Below are positions 1 to 5,147 of a stretch of DNA of 5,147 nucleotides, piece by piece. Position 1 is the stretch's first letter. Each line of letters begins with the position of its first letter. Origin of the DNA: Candidatus Bathyarchaeota archaeon (GTDB taxonomy: Archaea; Thermoproteota; Bathyarchaeia; Bathyarchaeales; B26-1); assembly GCA_003662645.1 (NCBI GenBank), contig QMYL01000090.1, positions 1 through 5,147 on the forward strand. Direction: 5' to 3'. Below the pieces are notes generated by a model. That model did not search any database. It saw only the letters and a program-made list of their open reading frames with translations, and was not told the origin of the DNA. A program made the translations under genes and the position numbers.

Positions 1-140
1 ATCTCCCTCCATCCTATCCAGGCTGCTATCCCCCTACCGCCGATGAACCTCTCGGCGAGCTTCAGAGTGTCCTCTTCCGTTATCCTATTATCCGTCAGGT
101 CAACCCTCAGTATCTTACCAACCCATCCGTAAGGCGTCAT
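1..140 (-). CDS. aor: Aldehyde:ferredoxin oxidoreductase family protein, N-terminal 46 residues (partial)
   Basis: Only the first 46 codons lie in the window; the gene continues past the left edge. The start is ATG at 138-140, with an ideal ribosome binding site, GGAGGT (147-152), six bases ahead. The peptide has the hallmark opening of the AOR family: a [14 protein letters not shown] strand pattern (residues 8-21) followed by [10 protein letters not shown] (31-40), part of the N-terminal domain that binds the tungsten (or molybdenum) bis-pyranopterin cofactor. Family members are cytoplasmic, oxygen-sensitive enzymes that oxidise aldehydes to carboxylic acids and reduce ferredoxin. The start overlaps the stop of the upstream ferredoxin gene by four bases (ATGA), as expected for a two-subunit enzyme made in stoichiometric amounts. 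Substrate class (AOR, FOR, GAPOR, WOR) cannot be told from this fragment. Confidence 0.88.
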   Translation of the reverse strand, partial: MTPYGWVGKILRVDLTDNRITEEDTLKLAERFIGGRGIAAWIGWRE

Positions 141-580
141 CTAGGAACCTCCAACTCAATAAGCTTTAGGGCGCCGGTTGGACAAACCTCCACGCAAGCT
201 GGTTCCCCTCCACACAGGTCACACTTGAAGTAAACCCCTTTTACCGGGTTAAGCTTCAATACCTTATATTCCCTATTGTATGGGCATGCTTCAGCGCATG
301 AGCCGCAGCCGGTGCATAGGTCCTCAACTATCGATACGGCCCCTGTTGCTTCATCGATTATCATCGCGCCATCCACAGGGCAGCTTCTAACGCATACGGG
401 GGTGTCGCAATGTCTACAGAATGATGCGGAGACCTCGGCCTTGAACTGATCTATCGTGATGGTTATGCGCGAGAGTGAGGGGCTACATGTTCCTTCATGG
501 ATCAGTGAGCATATTAGTTCGCAGCTGCGACACCATCTGCAAGCTTCGGCATTAAACTCTAACCTGAACCTAGGCGGCAT
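137..580 (-). CDS. 4Fe-4S dicluster-type ferredoxin subunit of an AOR-family oxidoreductase
   Basis: A 147-residue iron-sulfur protein with four complete Cys motifs: C14-C17-C20-C24, C55-C58-C63-C67, C89-C92-C95-C99 (the classical CxxCxxCxxxCP) and C120-C123-C129-C133. Sixteen Cys fit four [4Fe-4S] clusters, the fold of the HycB/NrfC/DmsB electron-transfer subunits. There is no signal peptide or membrane segment, so it should act in the cytoplasm. It sits immediately ahead of the AOR catalytic gene and overlaps it by four bases. This is the arrangement of known two-subunit enzymes such as the AorA-AorB pair, where the polyferredoxin subunit carries electrons away from the tungsten site. The ATG at 578-580 directly follows the TAA (581-583) of the preceding small reading frame, with AGGTGA (585-590) as ribosome binding site. 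No lesion is seen. The electron acceptor is not evident. Confidence 0.92.
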   Translation of the reverse strand: MPPRFRLEFNAEACRWCRSCELICSLIHEGTCSPSLSRITITIDQFKAEVSASFCRHCDTPVCVRSCPVDGAMIIDEATGAVSIVEDLCTGCGSCAEACPYNREYKVLKLNPVKGVYFKCDLCGGEPACVEVCPTGALKLIELEVPR

Positions 581-780
581 TTACTCACCTTCTTGGTTGG
601 ATGGCTTATCGCCTACTACTTGATCGTATCTAGGTCTCCGCCAGCTTCTTGGCCGTCGTGAACTCGGCTTCCATACCCTTGAGGTTCTCAATCACCTTCC
701 TGAGTTGGTTAGCACGTAATCCCGCAGTTCTTTATTAAGTAAAATAGAGCTGGATCGTTGAGTGGATTGGGAGCTGTCAC
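581..780 (-). pseudogene. Small unknown operon gene (about 65 residues) with two frame disruptions
   Basis: No single frame spans this slot, but three consecutive pieces in different frames join into a protein-like sequence. Piece 1 starts at GTG 778-780, which overlaps the iolB TGA as GTGA and has GGAG (789-792) eight bases ahead; it reads VTAPNPLNDPALFYLIKN. About position 726 the frame moves by +1, giving AGLRANQLRKVIENLKG and MEAEFTTAKKLAET, which ends at TAG 630-632. About 633-636 a second +1 shift gives RYDQVVGDKPSNQEGE and TAA 581-583, touching the ferredoxin ATG. Dropping one base at each site gives exactly 65 codons and a stop. The reconstructed protein has a charged, leucine-spaced helical middle (roughly residues 20-50) and a polar tail; there is no Cys motif or membrane segment. 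I do not recognise the family. It could be a decayed gene, sequencing or assembly error, or, less likely, a recoded gene. The exact fit between its neighbours is the main argument that it was real. Confidence 0.55.
585..590 (-). promoter_or_regulatory. Ribosome binding site of the ferredoxin gene
   Basis: AGGTGA on the minus strand, four bases ahead of the ATG at 580. It overlaps the last codons of the reconstructed small upstream gene, whose TAA abuts the ATG, so translation of the two is likely coupled. Confidence 0.7.
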
Positions 781-974
781 TCAACCATCTCCATTATTAT
801 CGGCTCGACATCCCTAATCCACTTGTGCCTCGGATCATCCGACCAAGCTCCATATCTCCTCTCCTTCCCGGCGAGTATCCACAGGTAGTATAGTTGGTAT
901 CCCGGTGCTGCGACGACTGGGTGGTAACCTCTGGGGATGACCACGGTGTCGTTGTTCTCGATAACGTAGGCCAC
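777..974 (-). CDS. Possible separately initiated C-terminal piece of IolB
   Basis: After the premature stop the first usable start in frame is GTG 972-974, preceded by GAGGAG (984-989) nine bases ahead. The 65-residue piece holds the second half of the C-terminal cupin, with IPRGYHPV (fourth metal ligand His), the YYLWILAG strand and the DPRHKWI tail. It could be made by reinitiation and pair with the 213-residue N-terminal product, or it may simply be the untranslated remainder of a broken gene. The GAGGAG bases are ordinary Glu-Glu codons of iolB, so the ribosome binding site may be coincidence. Confidence 0.3.
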   Translation of the reverse strand: MAYVIENNDTVVIPRGYHPVVAAPGYQLYYLWILAGKERRYGAWSDDPRHKWIRDVEPIIMEMVE

Positions 975-1004
975 GTCGAAGGGCTCCTCATCGTCTGGGG
1001 GTGT

Positions 1005-1007
1005 TTA
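1005..1007 (-). other. Premature in-frame ochre codon within iolB
   Basis: TAA replaces codon 214. The frame behind it stays open for 75 further sense codons with strong IolB similarity, up to TGA 777-779, so no frame change is involved. One base change from TAT or TAC (Tyr) would explain it. Confidence 0.85.
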
Positions 1008-1654
1008 TATCCTCTGTATGCCGAAGCCTTGGGGCGGCTTTACCGTGAAGAAGTATACCTCCTCGTATGGAGCTTCTACATCGGTTTTTGTATCATGCTT
1101 ATGAGGAGGAGAACTCGACCAGTTCCCGGGAGGATTAATGGTCTCCCCGACCAGGAGCATGTCGGCCTTAACCCACTCCCCTATAGATGTGTAGACCCTC
1201 CTCCTCCAGTTCCAAGCTCCAACGGTCCGCTCCATAACCTCCTCCGGCTTCACGAGTCTGGGTGGCCACTGATTCTCTGATGGGGCTTTTGATACGCCGA
1301 CCTCAACGCCGGGTGTCTTCGCTTTGACCCTACATTCCACATCCCTCGGGAGGTATACCATTGTTGGCCTTCCTGAGAAGACATCCTCCCTCCCGCCTAT
1401 GTTCTGGTATAGTATCGACTCGTCTCCTCTCTTCTGGTAGCCCTCAACCTCAACGTCGCATAGCCCGTTGAAGATCGTGAGGACAACCTCCCTATCGCGG
1501 GTCTTATCTGCGTATTCGTCGCCCACCTCTGGTAGGTATAGTCTGCCGAACTCTATGAACCTCAGTTCGGAGTTCTCCGGGCCGACGATGATGGTGTAGC
1601 CCTCCTTTAGGGGTTTTGCCTTATATAGGTAGGATGCTCCACTCATTCAATAGA

Positions 1655-1659
1655 CCACC
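1655..1659 (-). promoter_or_regulatory. Ribosome binding site of iolB
   Basis: GGTGG on the minus strand, eight bases ahead of ATG 1646; it supports that start. Confidence 0.6.
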
Positions 1660-1692
1660 GAACAGCTTTTAACACAAATAACCGATTAGGTG

Positions 1693-1700
1693 TATTAATA
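1693..1700 (-). promoter_or_regulatory. Putative TATA-like box for the iolB-AOR operon
   Basis: TATTAATA on the minus strand would place the transcription start near 1670, giving a leader of about 25 bases that includes the GGTGG ribosome binding site. It is the only clear candidate ahead of iolB. Because all downstream junctions overlap or abut, this promoter probably drives the whole iolB-small gene-ferredoxin-AOR operon. Confidence 0.4.
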
Positions 1701-1703
1701 GGT

Positions 1704-1715
1704 TGTTGATCAACA
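1704..1715. promoter_or_regulatory. Perfect 12-base palindrome next to the iolB promoter, possible operator
   Basis: TGTTGATCAACA is self-complementary over all 12 bases and lies four bases upstream of the iolB TATA-like box, where archaeal TFB contacts DNA and where activators or repressors often bind. A dimeric helix-turn-helix regulator is a reasonable guess; no regulator gene is in the window. Confidence 0.35.
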
Positions 1716-1810
1716 GATTTAGTGTGGATTGTGATCCATCAAATATCAACTTCAATTTCCACATCTAGGCGATTCATTTATTGGGTATAATCCGATTTAT
1801 CTAAGCAACC

Positions 1811-1818
1811 ATTAAATA
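1811..1818 (+). promoter_or_regulatory. Putative TATA-like box for the S17e gene
   Basis: ATTAAATA would put the transcription start near 1838-1842, so only starts downstream of that are possible. This favours the TTG at 1867 over the GTG at 1822. Confidence 0.45.
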
Positions 1819-1866
1819 TTAGTGTTCCAAGAATATGGAGAAAGTCAAGTCCGATGGGGAAGAGTA

Positions 1867-2067
1867 TTGGGTAATGTACGGCCAGAAAGGGTGAAGAGGG
1901 CTGCACGTGAGCTGTTGAGGAGGTATCCAGACAAGTTCACAACCGACTTCGAGGAGAATAAGAAGATACTCGACTCCATCGCGGTTATACCCTCACCGAA
2001 GCTGAAGAATAGGATAGCTGGTTACATAACGCGCTTGGTAACCCTCTCCCAATCTAGGAGCGATTAA
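1867..2067 (+). CDS. rps17e: Small-subunit ribosomal protein eS17 (S17e)
   Basis: From the TTG at 1867 the product is 66 residues, the usual size of archaeal S17e, and opens MGNVRPERVKRAARELL, the standard family start. Other conserved parts are YPDKFTTDFEENKK (20-33) and PSPKLKNRIAGYITRL (42-57), the last being the S17e signature that contacts 16S rRNA. It is a basic cytoplasmic ribosome component found only in Archaea and eukaryotes, so it fixes the domain of the host. A longer frame from GTG 1822 exists, but its first 15 residues are not family-like and would start upstream of the likely transcription start. GGGGA (1856-1860), six bases ahead of TTG, is a modest ribosome binding site. The gene stands alone, divergent from iolB and convergent with the HD gene. 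Confidence 0.9.
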   Translation: MGNVRPERVKRAARELLRRYPDKFTTDFEENKKILDSIAVIPSPKLKNRIAGYITRLVTLSQSRSD

Positions 2068-2124
2068 ACCTGATATGGTTCTTCGGTTCACTTCGCGTGA
2101 TTGCTGTTTCACCTTTTGTGGTGT

Positions 2125-2904
2125 TCATCCGGTTATGGTCTTTATCTCCCTTCCTCTCTCTAGGGCTACAACCTCGAGCCACCTCCTTATACCGGAGGTT
2201 GCTATCTTCCTCTCCAAGACATGCTCTATCTGGAAGACTCCGGCAGGGTTATCCATATTCACCAGTATCCTTATCGGCACTTCCTCCCCTTCCTCGATCT
2301 CAACCCTCCTTATCGATAACGCGGATAGGGAGTGTATATCGACTCCCCCAATCCGGTAGGGGATCCTAGCCCTACCCTCAGCCATGTCGGTTCCGTCAGC
2401 AACCTTAACTGACCCAGCCTCCATGGTTAGGCACTCCACATCCTCATCGTGGGAGAATATGCAGTGAAGTATCTCAGCCTTCAACCTCAAGACAAGCTCT
2501 TCATCACCTGGATAAATCCTGCTGAGGAGTCTATCCAGTATTGGACCCGCCAGGTTGTAGCCGTGTATATGGTGATCTACGCGGTGAACCGCGTTCCCGA
2601 TGTCATGGAGGTAGGCCCCGAAGAGGACGATGACCTTAGCCCCTTCGATGTCGCATATCCCATCCCTAACAGTGGTCGGCGTAAACCTACGGCTCAAGAT
2701 CTTGAATATCTCCAATGCGCTGCCCGAGGTTATCCTTGAGTGGACAGGCCCATGGTCGTTATACTTCAACCTCTTAACCGCCATCACGTTTGCCATCTGG
2801 AGGTATGTCTGGACCTCGACATCACCCTCAAGGAGGTTGAAGGCCACCTGAAGCTTAGGAGTCTCAAGGTGCGAATAGACCAGATTTGGAGAGACGACAA
2901 CCAT
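2125..2904 (-). CDS. HD-domain metal-dependent phosphohydrolase, archaeal type
   Basis: From ATG 2904 the product has 259 residues. The HD signature is clear: NDHGPVHSRI (residues 49-58, H51 and H55), LHDIGNAVHR (99-108, with the H100-D101 pair), HHIHG (111-115) and VADGTD (169-174) near the expected last metal-binding Asp. The C-terminal part (about 212-250), with NMDNPAGVFQIEHVL then SGIRRWLEV, is a conserved extension of this archaeal HD group. Members bind divalent metals and are assumed to hydrolyse phosphate esters, perhaps nucleotides; the substrate is unknown. No signal or membrane segment is present. A TTG at 2925 would add seven residues, but it has no ribosome binding site and may lie upstream of the transcription start; ATG 2904 is preceded by GAGGGTGG. 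The gene is divergent from the DHH gene, 79 bases apart, and convergent with S17e. Confidence 0.85.
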   Translation of the reverse strand: MVVVSPNLVYSHLETPKLQVAFNLLEGDVEVQTYLQMANVMAVKRLKYNDHGPVHSRITSGSALEIFKILSRRFTPTTVRDGICDIEGAKVIVLFGAYLHDIGNAVHRVDHHIHGYNLAGPILDRLLSRIYPGDEELVLRLKAEILHCIFSHDEDVECLTMEAGSVKVADGTDMAEGRARIPYRIGGVDIHSLSALSIRRVEIEEGEEVPIRILVNMDNPAGVFQIEHVLERKIATSGIRRWLEVVALERGREIKTITG

Positions 2905-2926
2905 ATCGCCACCCTCAACATCCAAA

Positions 2927-2935
2927 CTTATATCT
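2927..2935. promoter_or_regulatory. Shared TATA-like element between divergent HD and DHH genes
   Basis: CTTATATCT (plus) and AGATATAAG (minus) are both acceptable archaeal TATA-like boxes. Spacing predicts transcription starts near 2955-2960 for the DHH gene and near 2907 for the HD gene, making the latter almost leaderless from ATG 2904. A second minus-strand candidate, TCTTAAGG (2947-2954), would give the HD mRNA a leader with its ribosome binding site. Confidence 0.35.
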
Positions 2936-2983
2936 ACAAATCAAACCTTAAGACTATCTGAACACTTGAGTGAAGTGTTGCGG

Positions 2984-3928
2984 ATGGAGACTTGGATATT
3001 CACCCACGGCGATGTCGACGGGATCTGTGCAGGCGCGATAGCTCTAGCCGCAAACCCTGGGGCCCACATCTTCTTCACGCACCCCTACGGGTTGGCTGGG
3101 GACCTTAAGGAGGCGGAGGGAGCCGATACCGTTATTATATGTGACATAGCTCTCTCCGAGAGCCATCTTGGGGAGATCCTACGGAGGTTCTCGTCGATAA
3201 CGGAGGGCGGCGAATTGATATACATAGACCACCACCCGTTGCCCGAATCTATCTCCGAGGAGAAGCTGCCGGGCAGGGTCATCCATAAATTGGCCTCATC
3301 GGCGTCTGAGCTAACTTACACCCTGTATCAGTCGAGGTTGGATCCGATCCAAGCCAGAACGGCGATATACGGAGCCATAGGAGATTACCTTGACGGTACA
3401 CCAACGATACGGAGCCTCCTAAAGAGGTGGGATAAGAGGACCCTATACTTCGAGAGCGGAATCCTGATACAGGGGATCGAGGGAAGGAAGAGGGACTACG
3501 ATCTTAAGAGGAGTATAATATCGAACCTCGCCGAGAGTATACCCCCAAGCTTCGATAGGAGGTTGGTGGAGCTTGCGATACAACACACCCATTTGGAGGA
3601 GATAGCGATGAGGGAGATAAGGAAGAAGGTCAAGATATTCGGGAGGGTGGCATACATCCTCAACTTCCCCTTCGCTCTAGGGAAGACGGCGACCTACGCT
3701 AGGGGGTTAACGGAAGCCTCAGTCGGGCTGGCTGGGGAGGAGAGGAAAGGCATGATCGACATGAGCTTAAGGACCAGTAGCCCAGATATAGACCTAAACA
3801 GGATACTGAGGAGTATAACCCCTAGGCTCGGTGGGAGCGGTGGAGGACATCCGAGGGCTGCTGGGGCCAGGGTGCCGAAGGGAAGGTTCATGAGGTTTCT
3901 AGAGGAGTTGAATGAAAGGATTAGCTGA
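2984..3928 (+). CDS. DHH/DHHA1-family phosphoesterase (RecJ/NrnA-like), archaeal
   Basis: From ATG 2984 the product has 314 residues, close to NrnA-size proteins and shorter than archaeal GINS-associated RecJ. DHH motifs appear in order: THGDVDGICAGAI (7-19; H8, D10, D12), ICDIAL (52-57, D54), IDHHP (81-85; the D82-H83-H84 triad) and YGAIGDYLDG with its Asp residues in the middle. The DHHA1 substrate-binding domain ends in GGSGGGHPRAAGARV (283-297). All metal-binding residues look present, so a Mn- or Mg-dependent nuclease or nucleotide phosphodiesterase is expected: short RNA or DNA, or a cyclic dinucleotide product. In-frame starts at TTG 2966, GTG 2975 and TTG 2978 would add up to six residues; homology begins right at ATG 2984 (METWIFTHGD), so I chose that. 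The BPL_N-like gene follows on the same strand. Confidence 0.88.
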   Translation: METWIFTHGDVDGICAGAIALAANPGAHIFFTHPYGLAGDLKEAEGADTVIICDIALSESHLGEILRRFSSITEGGELIYIDHHPLPESISEEKLPGRVIHKLASSASELTYTLYQSRLDPIQARTAIYGAIGDYLDGTPTIRSLLKRWDKRTLYFESGILIQGIEGRKRDYDLKRSIISNLAESIPPSFDRRLVELAIQHTHLEEIAMREIRKKVKIFGRVAYILNFPFALGKTATYARGLTEASVGLAGEERKGMIDMSLRTSSPDIDLNRILRSITPRLGGSGGGHPRAAGARVPKGRFMRFLEELNERIS

Positions 3929-3972
3929 AGAGGGAGCCATTTACTTCATAACGTAACATGAACCGTGTGATG

Positions 3973-3980
3973 AAGGTGAT
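3973..3980 (+). promoter_or_regulatory. Ribosome binding site deciding the start of the BPL_N-like gene
   Basis: AAGGTGAT is complementary to the usual archaeal 16S rRNA 3' end and lies seven bases ahead of ATG 3988. No comparable site precedes ATG 3958 at the proper distance. Confidence 0.6.
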
Positions 3981-3987
3981 GGGATGT

Positions 3988-4641
3988 ATGCGTGGAGGGG
4001 TTGGGAGAGTATGCGTATATGCTGGTTCAGGCGCCGTCCTGGCGAGGGATGTCGACAGAGCCCTCGATAAACTCGGCATACCACACCTCGATATCGATGA
4101 GGGCTCGATCAGGAGAGGTATCCTACAAGAGCATTGCAGGGTGCTGATAGTACCAGGAGGTTATACGGCTGCCTACGTACCAGCCCTAGGGGTTGAGGGC
4201 TTAAATAACGTAAGGGAGTTCGTGGCTGGGGGTGGTGCCTACATAGGGATATGCGCTGGGGCCTACATAGCTGCTCGGAGGGTTGAGGTTCCAGGACGTC
4301 CAGAGGGCTTGGGCATAATAGATATAGCCAACACGAGGAGGAGGGGTATGGGCATCATTGAGATAACGGTAACCAAGCCGCGCCACCCAATAGCTAAGGG
4401 ATGCCCTAAGAGGATGAGGATATGGTACCAGAATGGACCCTACATCGAGCCTGGTAGAGGCGTGGAGGTTATAGCCAGATACGACGAGAAGTACGCGGCG
4501 GTTGCCTGCTCGGAGTATGGTGATGGGAGAGTTGTGATCTTCAGTCCGCACCCGGAGGGAAGTCTGGAGCATGGCGTTGAACCGGAGAAGCTCGGGACGA
4601 TAAAGCTATTGGAGAACGCCATAAAGTTTGGTGGTGGGTAA
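3988..4641 (+). CDS. Class I glutamine-amidotransferase-like protein, BPL_N type
   Basis: From ATG 3988 the product has 217 residues. Features in order are a first strand RVCVYAGSGA (7-16), LIVPGGYTAAYV (53-64), the nucleophile elbow GICAGAYIA (87-95, C89), WYQNGPYIEPG (146-156) and SPHPEGS (186-192; H188 and E190 completing a Cys-His-Glu triad). This is the class I amidotransferase fold as seen in the N-terminal domain of biotin-protein ligases (BPL_N). No ligase domain or ammonia-accepting partner is attached, so the reaction is unknown; hydrolase or amidase activity is an inference. ATG 3958 would give 227 residues, but the strong ribosome binding site AAGGTGAT and the position of the first strand favour 3988. 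It lies 59 bases behind the DHH gene on the same strand, possibly co-transcribed. Confidence 0.82.
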   Translation: MRGGVGRVCVYAGSGAVLARDVDRALDKLGIPHLDIDEGSIRRGILQEHCRVLIVPGGYTAAYVPALGVEGLNNVREFVAGGGAYIGICAGAYIAARRVEVPGRPEGLGIIDIANTRRRGMGIIEITVTKPRHPIAKGCPKRMRIWYQNGPYIEPGRGVEVIARYDEKYAAVACSEYGDGRVVIFSPHPEGSLEHGVEPEKLGTIKLLENAIKFGGG

Positions 4642-4702
4642 TCGCTGGTATTAGTTGAGGACTTCATGGCCATATTCATAGATCTACGAGACGGATAGAC
4701 TC

Positions 4703-5147
4703 TCACAGGTTTACCGGCCTCTTCTCCTCGGCTGATTTATATCCGGCGAATATCAGCTTCAGGACTTCCCTCCCGAACTCGCCGTTTGGGAAGGGCTTCT
4801 TACCTTCAGCGATGCATCTAACGAAGTAACGTAGCTCATTTATGTACCCCATATCCCATAGGTCGTTGACTGTGATGTTTGCCCATCCGGTCGTCATGCT
4901 GGCCTTCTCGACGGCGTAGGAGTACCCCCTCTCGCTGTACACCCTCACCTGGTCAGACTTCACCCAGTTCGCTAGGATGACCCCCTCAGTCCCGTAGATC
5001 TCAACCCTATCGTCTATCCCGCCTTTGGTTATGTAGTTTGCGTGTATTGTTGCGGCCTCTCCGTCTCTGAACCTCATGAACATAACCGCGAAGTCCTCAA
5101 CCTCGATTTTATGGTATAGGTTGCCTATCTCCGCATAAACCCTCTCG
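4703..5147 (-). CDS. Gfo/Idh/MocA-family oxidoreductase, C-terminal part (partial)
   Basis: The frame is open to the right edge and ends at TGA 4703-4705, giving 147 C-terminal residues; the N-terminal NAD(P)-binding Rossmann domain lies outside. The visible part is the alpha/beta substrate domain: VYAEIGNLYHKIEVEDFAV at its start, then RFRDGEAATIHANY, the typical DDRVEIYGTEGVI strand pair, and the closing GYINELRYFV, IAEGKKPFPNGEFGREVL and AGYKSAEEKRPVNL segments. Family members oxidise or reduce sugars, inositols and similar polyols with NAD(P)+. With iolB nearby on the same strand an inositol dehydrogenase role is tempting, but the substrate cannot be read from this half and housekeeping genes lie between. 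The ending is intact and convergent with the BPL_N-like gene, 61 bases apart. Confidence 0.88.
   Translation of the reverse strand, partial: ERVYAEIGNLYHKIEVEDFAVMFMRFRDGEAATIHANYITKGGIDDRVEIYGTEGVILANWVKSDQVRVYSERGYSYAVEKASMTTGWANITVNDLWDMGYINELRYFVRCIAEGKKPFPNGEFGREVLKLIFAGYKSAEEKRPVNL

Larger units (their letters stand above)
777..1646 (-). pseudogene. iolB: 5-deoxy-glucuronate isomerase (IolB family), interrupted by an in-frame TAA
   Basis: Read through the TAA at 1005-1007, this frame gives 289 residues, about the family's usual length (around 270). IolB is a cupin-fold, metal-dependent cytoplasmic isomerase of myo-inositol catabolism, converting 5-deoxy-glucuronate to 2-deoxy-5-keto-gluconate. 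Family signatures are plain: PPGNWSSSPPHKHD (172-185), EEVYFF (195-200), PPQGFGIQRI (204-213) and, behind the stop, VIPRGYHPV (236-244), YQLYYLWILAG and a DPRHKWI tail. H182, H184 and E195 or E196 are the expected metal ligands, and H242 the fourth; H242 lies after the stop, so the 213-residue product would lack it and the second half of the C-terminal cupin. The interrupted codon sits where relatives, as I recall them, have Tyr (QRVYT). Start ATG 1646 has GGTGG (1655-1659) eight bases ahead. It heads the operon leading to AOR. KduI is a related alternative, but the motifs favour IolB. Confidence 0.85.

Noticed and set aside
894..1280. Plus-strand open frame of 128 codons
   Set aside because: It lies antisense across iolB, which has clear family motifs; its sequence has no recognisable domain and no promoter.
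1822..1866. GTG start giving a 15-residue longer S17e
   Set aside because: The extra residues do not match the family and the start would precede the predicted transcription start.
1835..1894. Short ATG frame (19 codons) overlapping the S17e start
   Set aside because: No ribosome binding site and no recognisable sequence; it overlaps a well supported gene and is likely chance.
2068..2124. T-rich stretch between the convergent S17e and HD genes as a terminator
   Set aside because: Only short T runs (TTT, TTTT) and no convincing hairpin; too weak to annotate.
2449..2739. Plus-strand open frame of 96 codons opposite the HD gene
   Set aside because: It is a shadow of the HD coding sequence, which has all the expected motifs.
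3966..3982. GTGATGA resembling a C/D-box sRNA C box
   Set aside because: No matching D box (CTGA) at a suitable distance, and the bases serve as the ribosome binding region of the next gene.
4201..4572. Minus-strand open frame of 123 codons opposite the BPL_N-like gene
   Set aside because: The plus-strand frame has a complete catalytic triad; the opposite frame has no recognisable motif.

Overview
The window reads as archaeal chromosome. It carries a eukaryote/archaea-type ribosomal protein (S17e), an aldehyde:ferredoxin oxidoreductase (AOR family) start, a two-cluster-pair ferredoxin, AT-rich TATA-like boxes about 25-30 bases ahead of likely transcription starts, GGAGGTGAT-type ribosome binding sites, and heavy use of AGG/AGA for Arg and ATA for Ile. 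A thermophilic or anaerobic member of the Thermoproteota or a relative is my best guess; the lineage is inference, not something the bases prove.

Left part (1-1646, all minus strand): a tightly packed operon transcribed right to left: iolB-like 5-deoxy-glucuronate isomerase, a small unknown gene, a 16-Cys ferredoxin subunit, then the AOR catalytic subunit, which runs off the left edge. Junctions are a GTGA overlap, a TAA directly abutting ATG, and an ATGA overlap, so the genes are probably co-transcribed and translationally coupled. The striking point is that the first two genes are broken while the next two look intact. iolB has one in-frame TAA in a conserved stretch, with the rest of the protein still open behind it. 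The small gene can only be read across its whole slot by accepting two +1 frame changes.

Middle (1647-2124): a 220-base divergent intergenic region holding promoters for iolB (minus) and the S17e gene (plus), including a perfect 12-base palindrome just upstream of the iolB TATA-like box. S17e follows, with a TTG start giving the usual MGNVR opening.

Right part (2125-4641): an HD-domain phosphohydrolase (minus) and a DHH/DHHA1 phosphoesterase (plus) diverge from a short shared promoter. The DHH gene is followed on the same strand by a class I glutamine-amidotransferase-like protein of the BPL_N type. At the right edge (4703-5147, minus) is the C-terminal part of a Gfo/Idh/MocA-family NAD(P)-dependent sugar or inositol dehydrogenase.

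Together, iolB, the ferredoxin/AOR pair and the Gfo/Idh protein suggest oxidation of inositol or sugar acids with electrons passed to ferredoxin. The remaining genes look like housekeeping or nucleotide metabolism. No rRNA, tRNA, CRISPR array or insertion sequence was seen.
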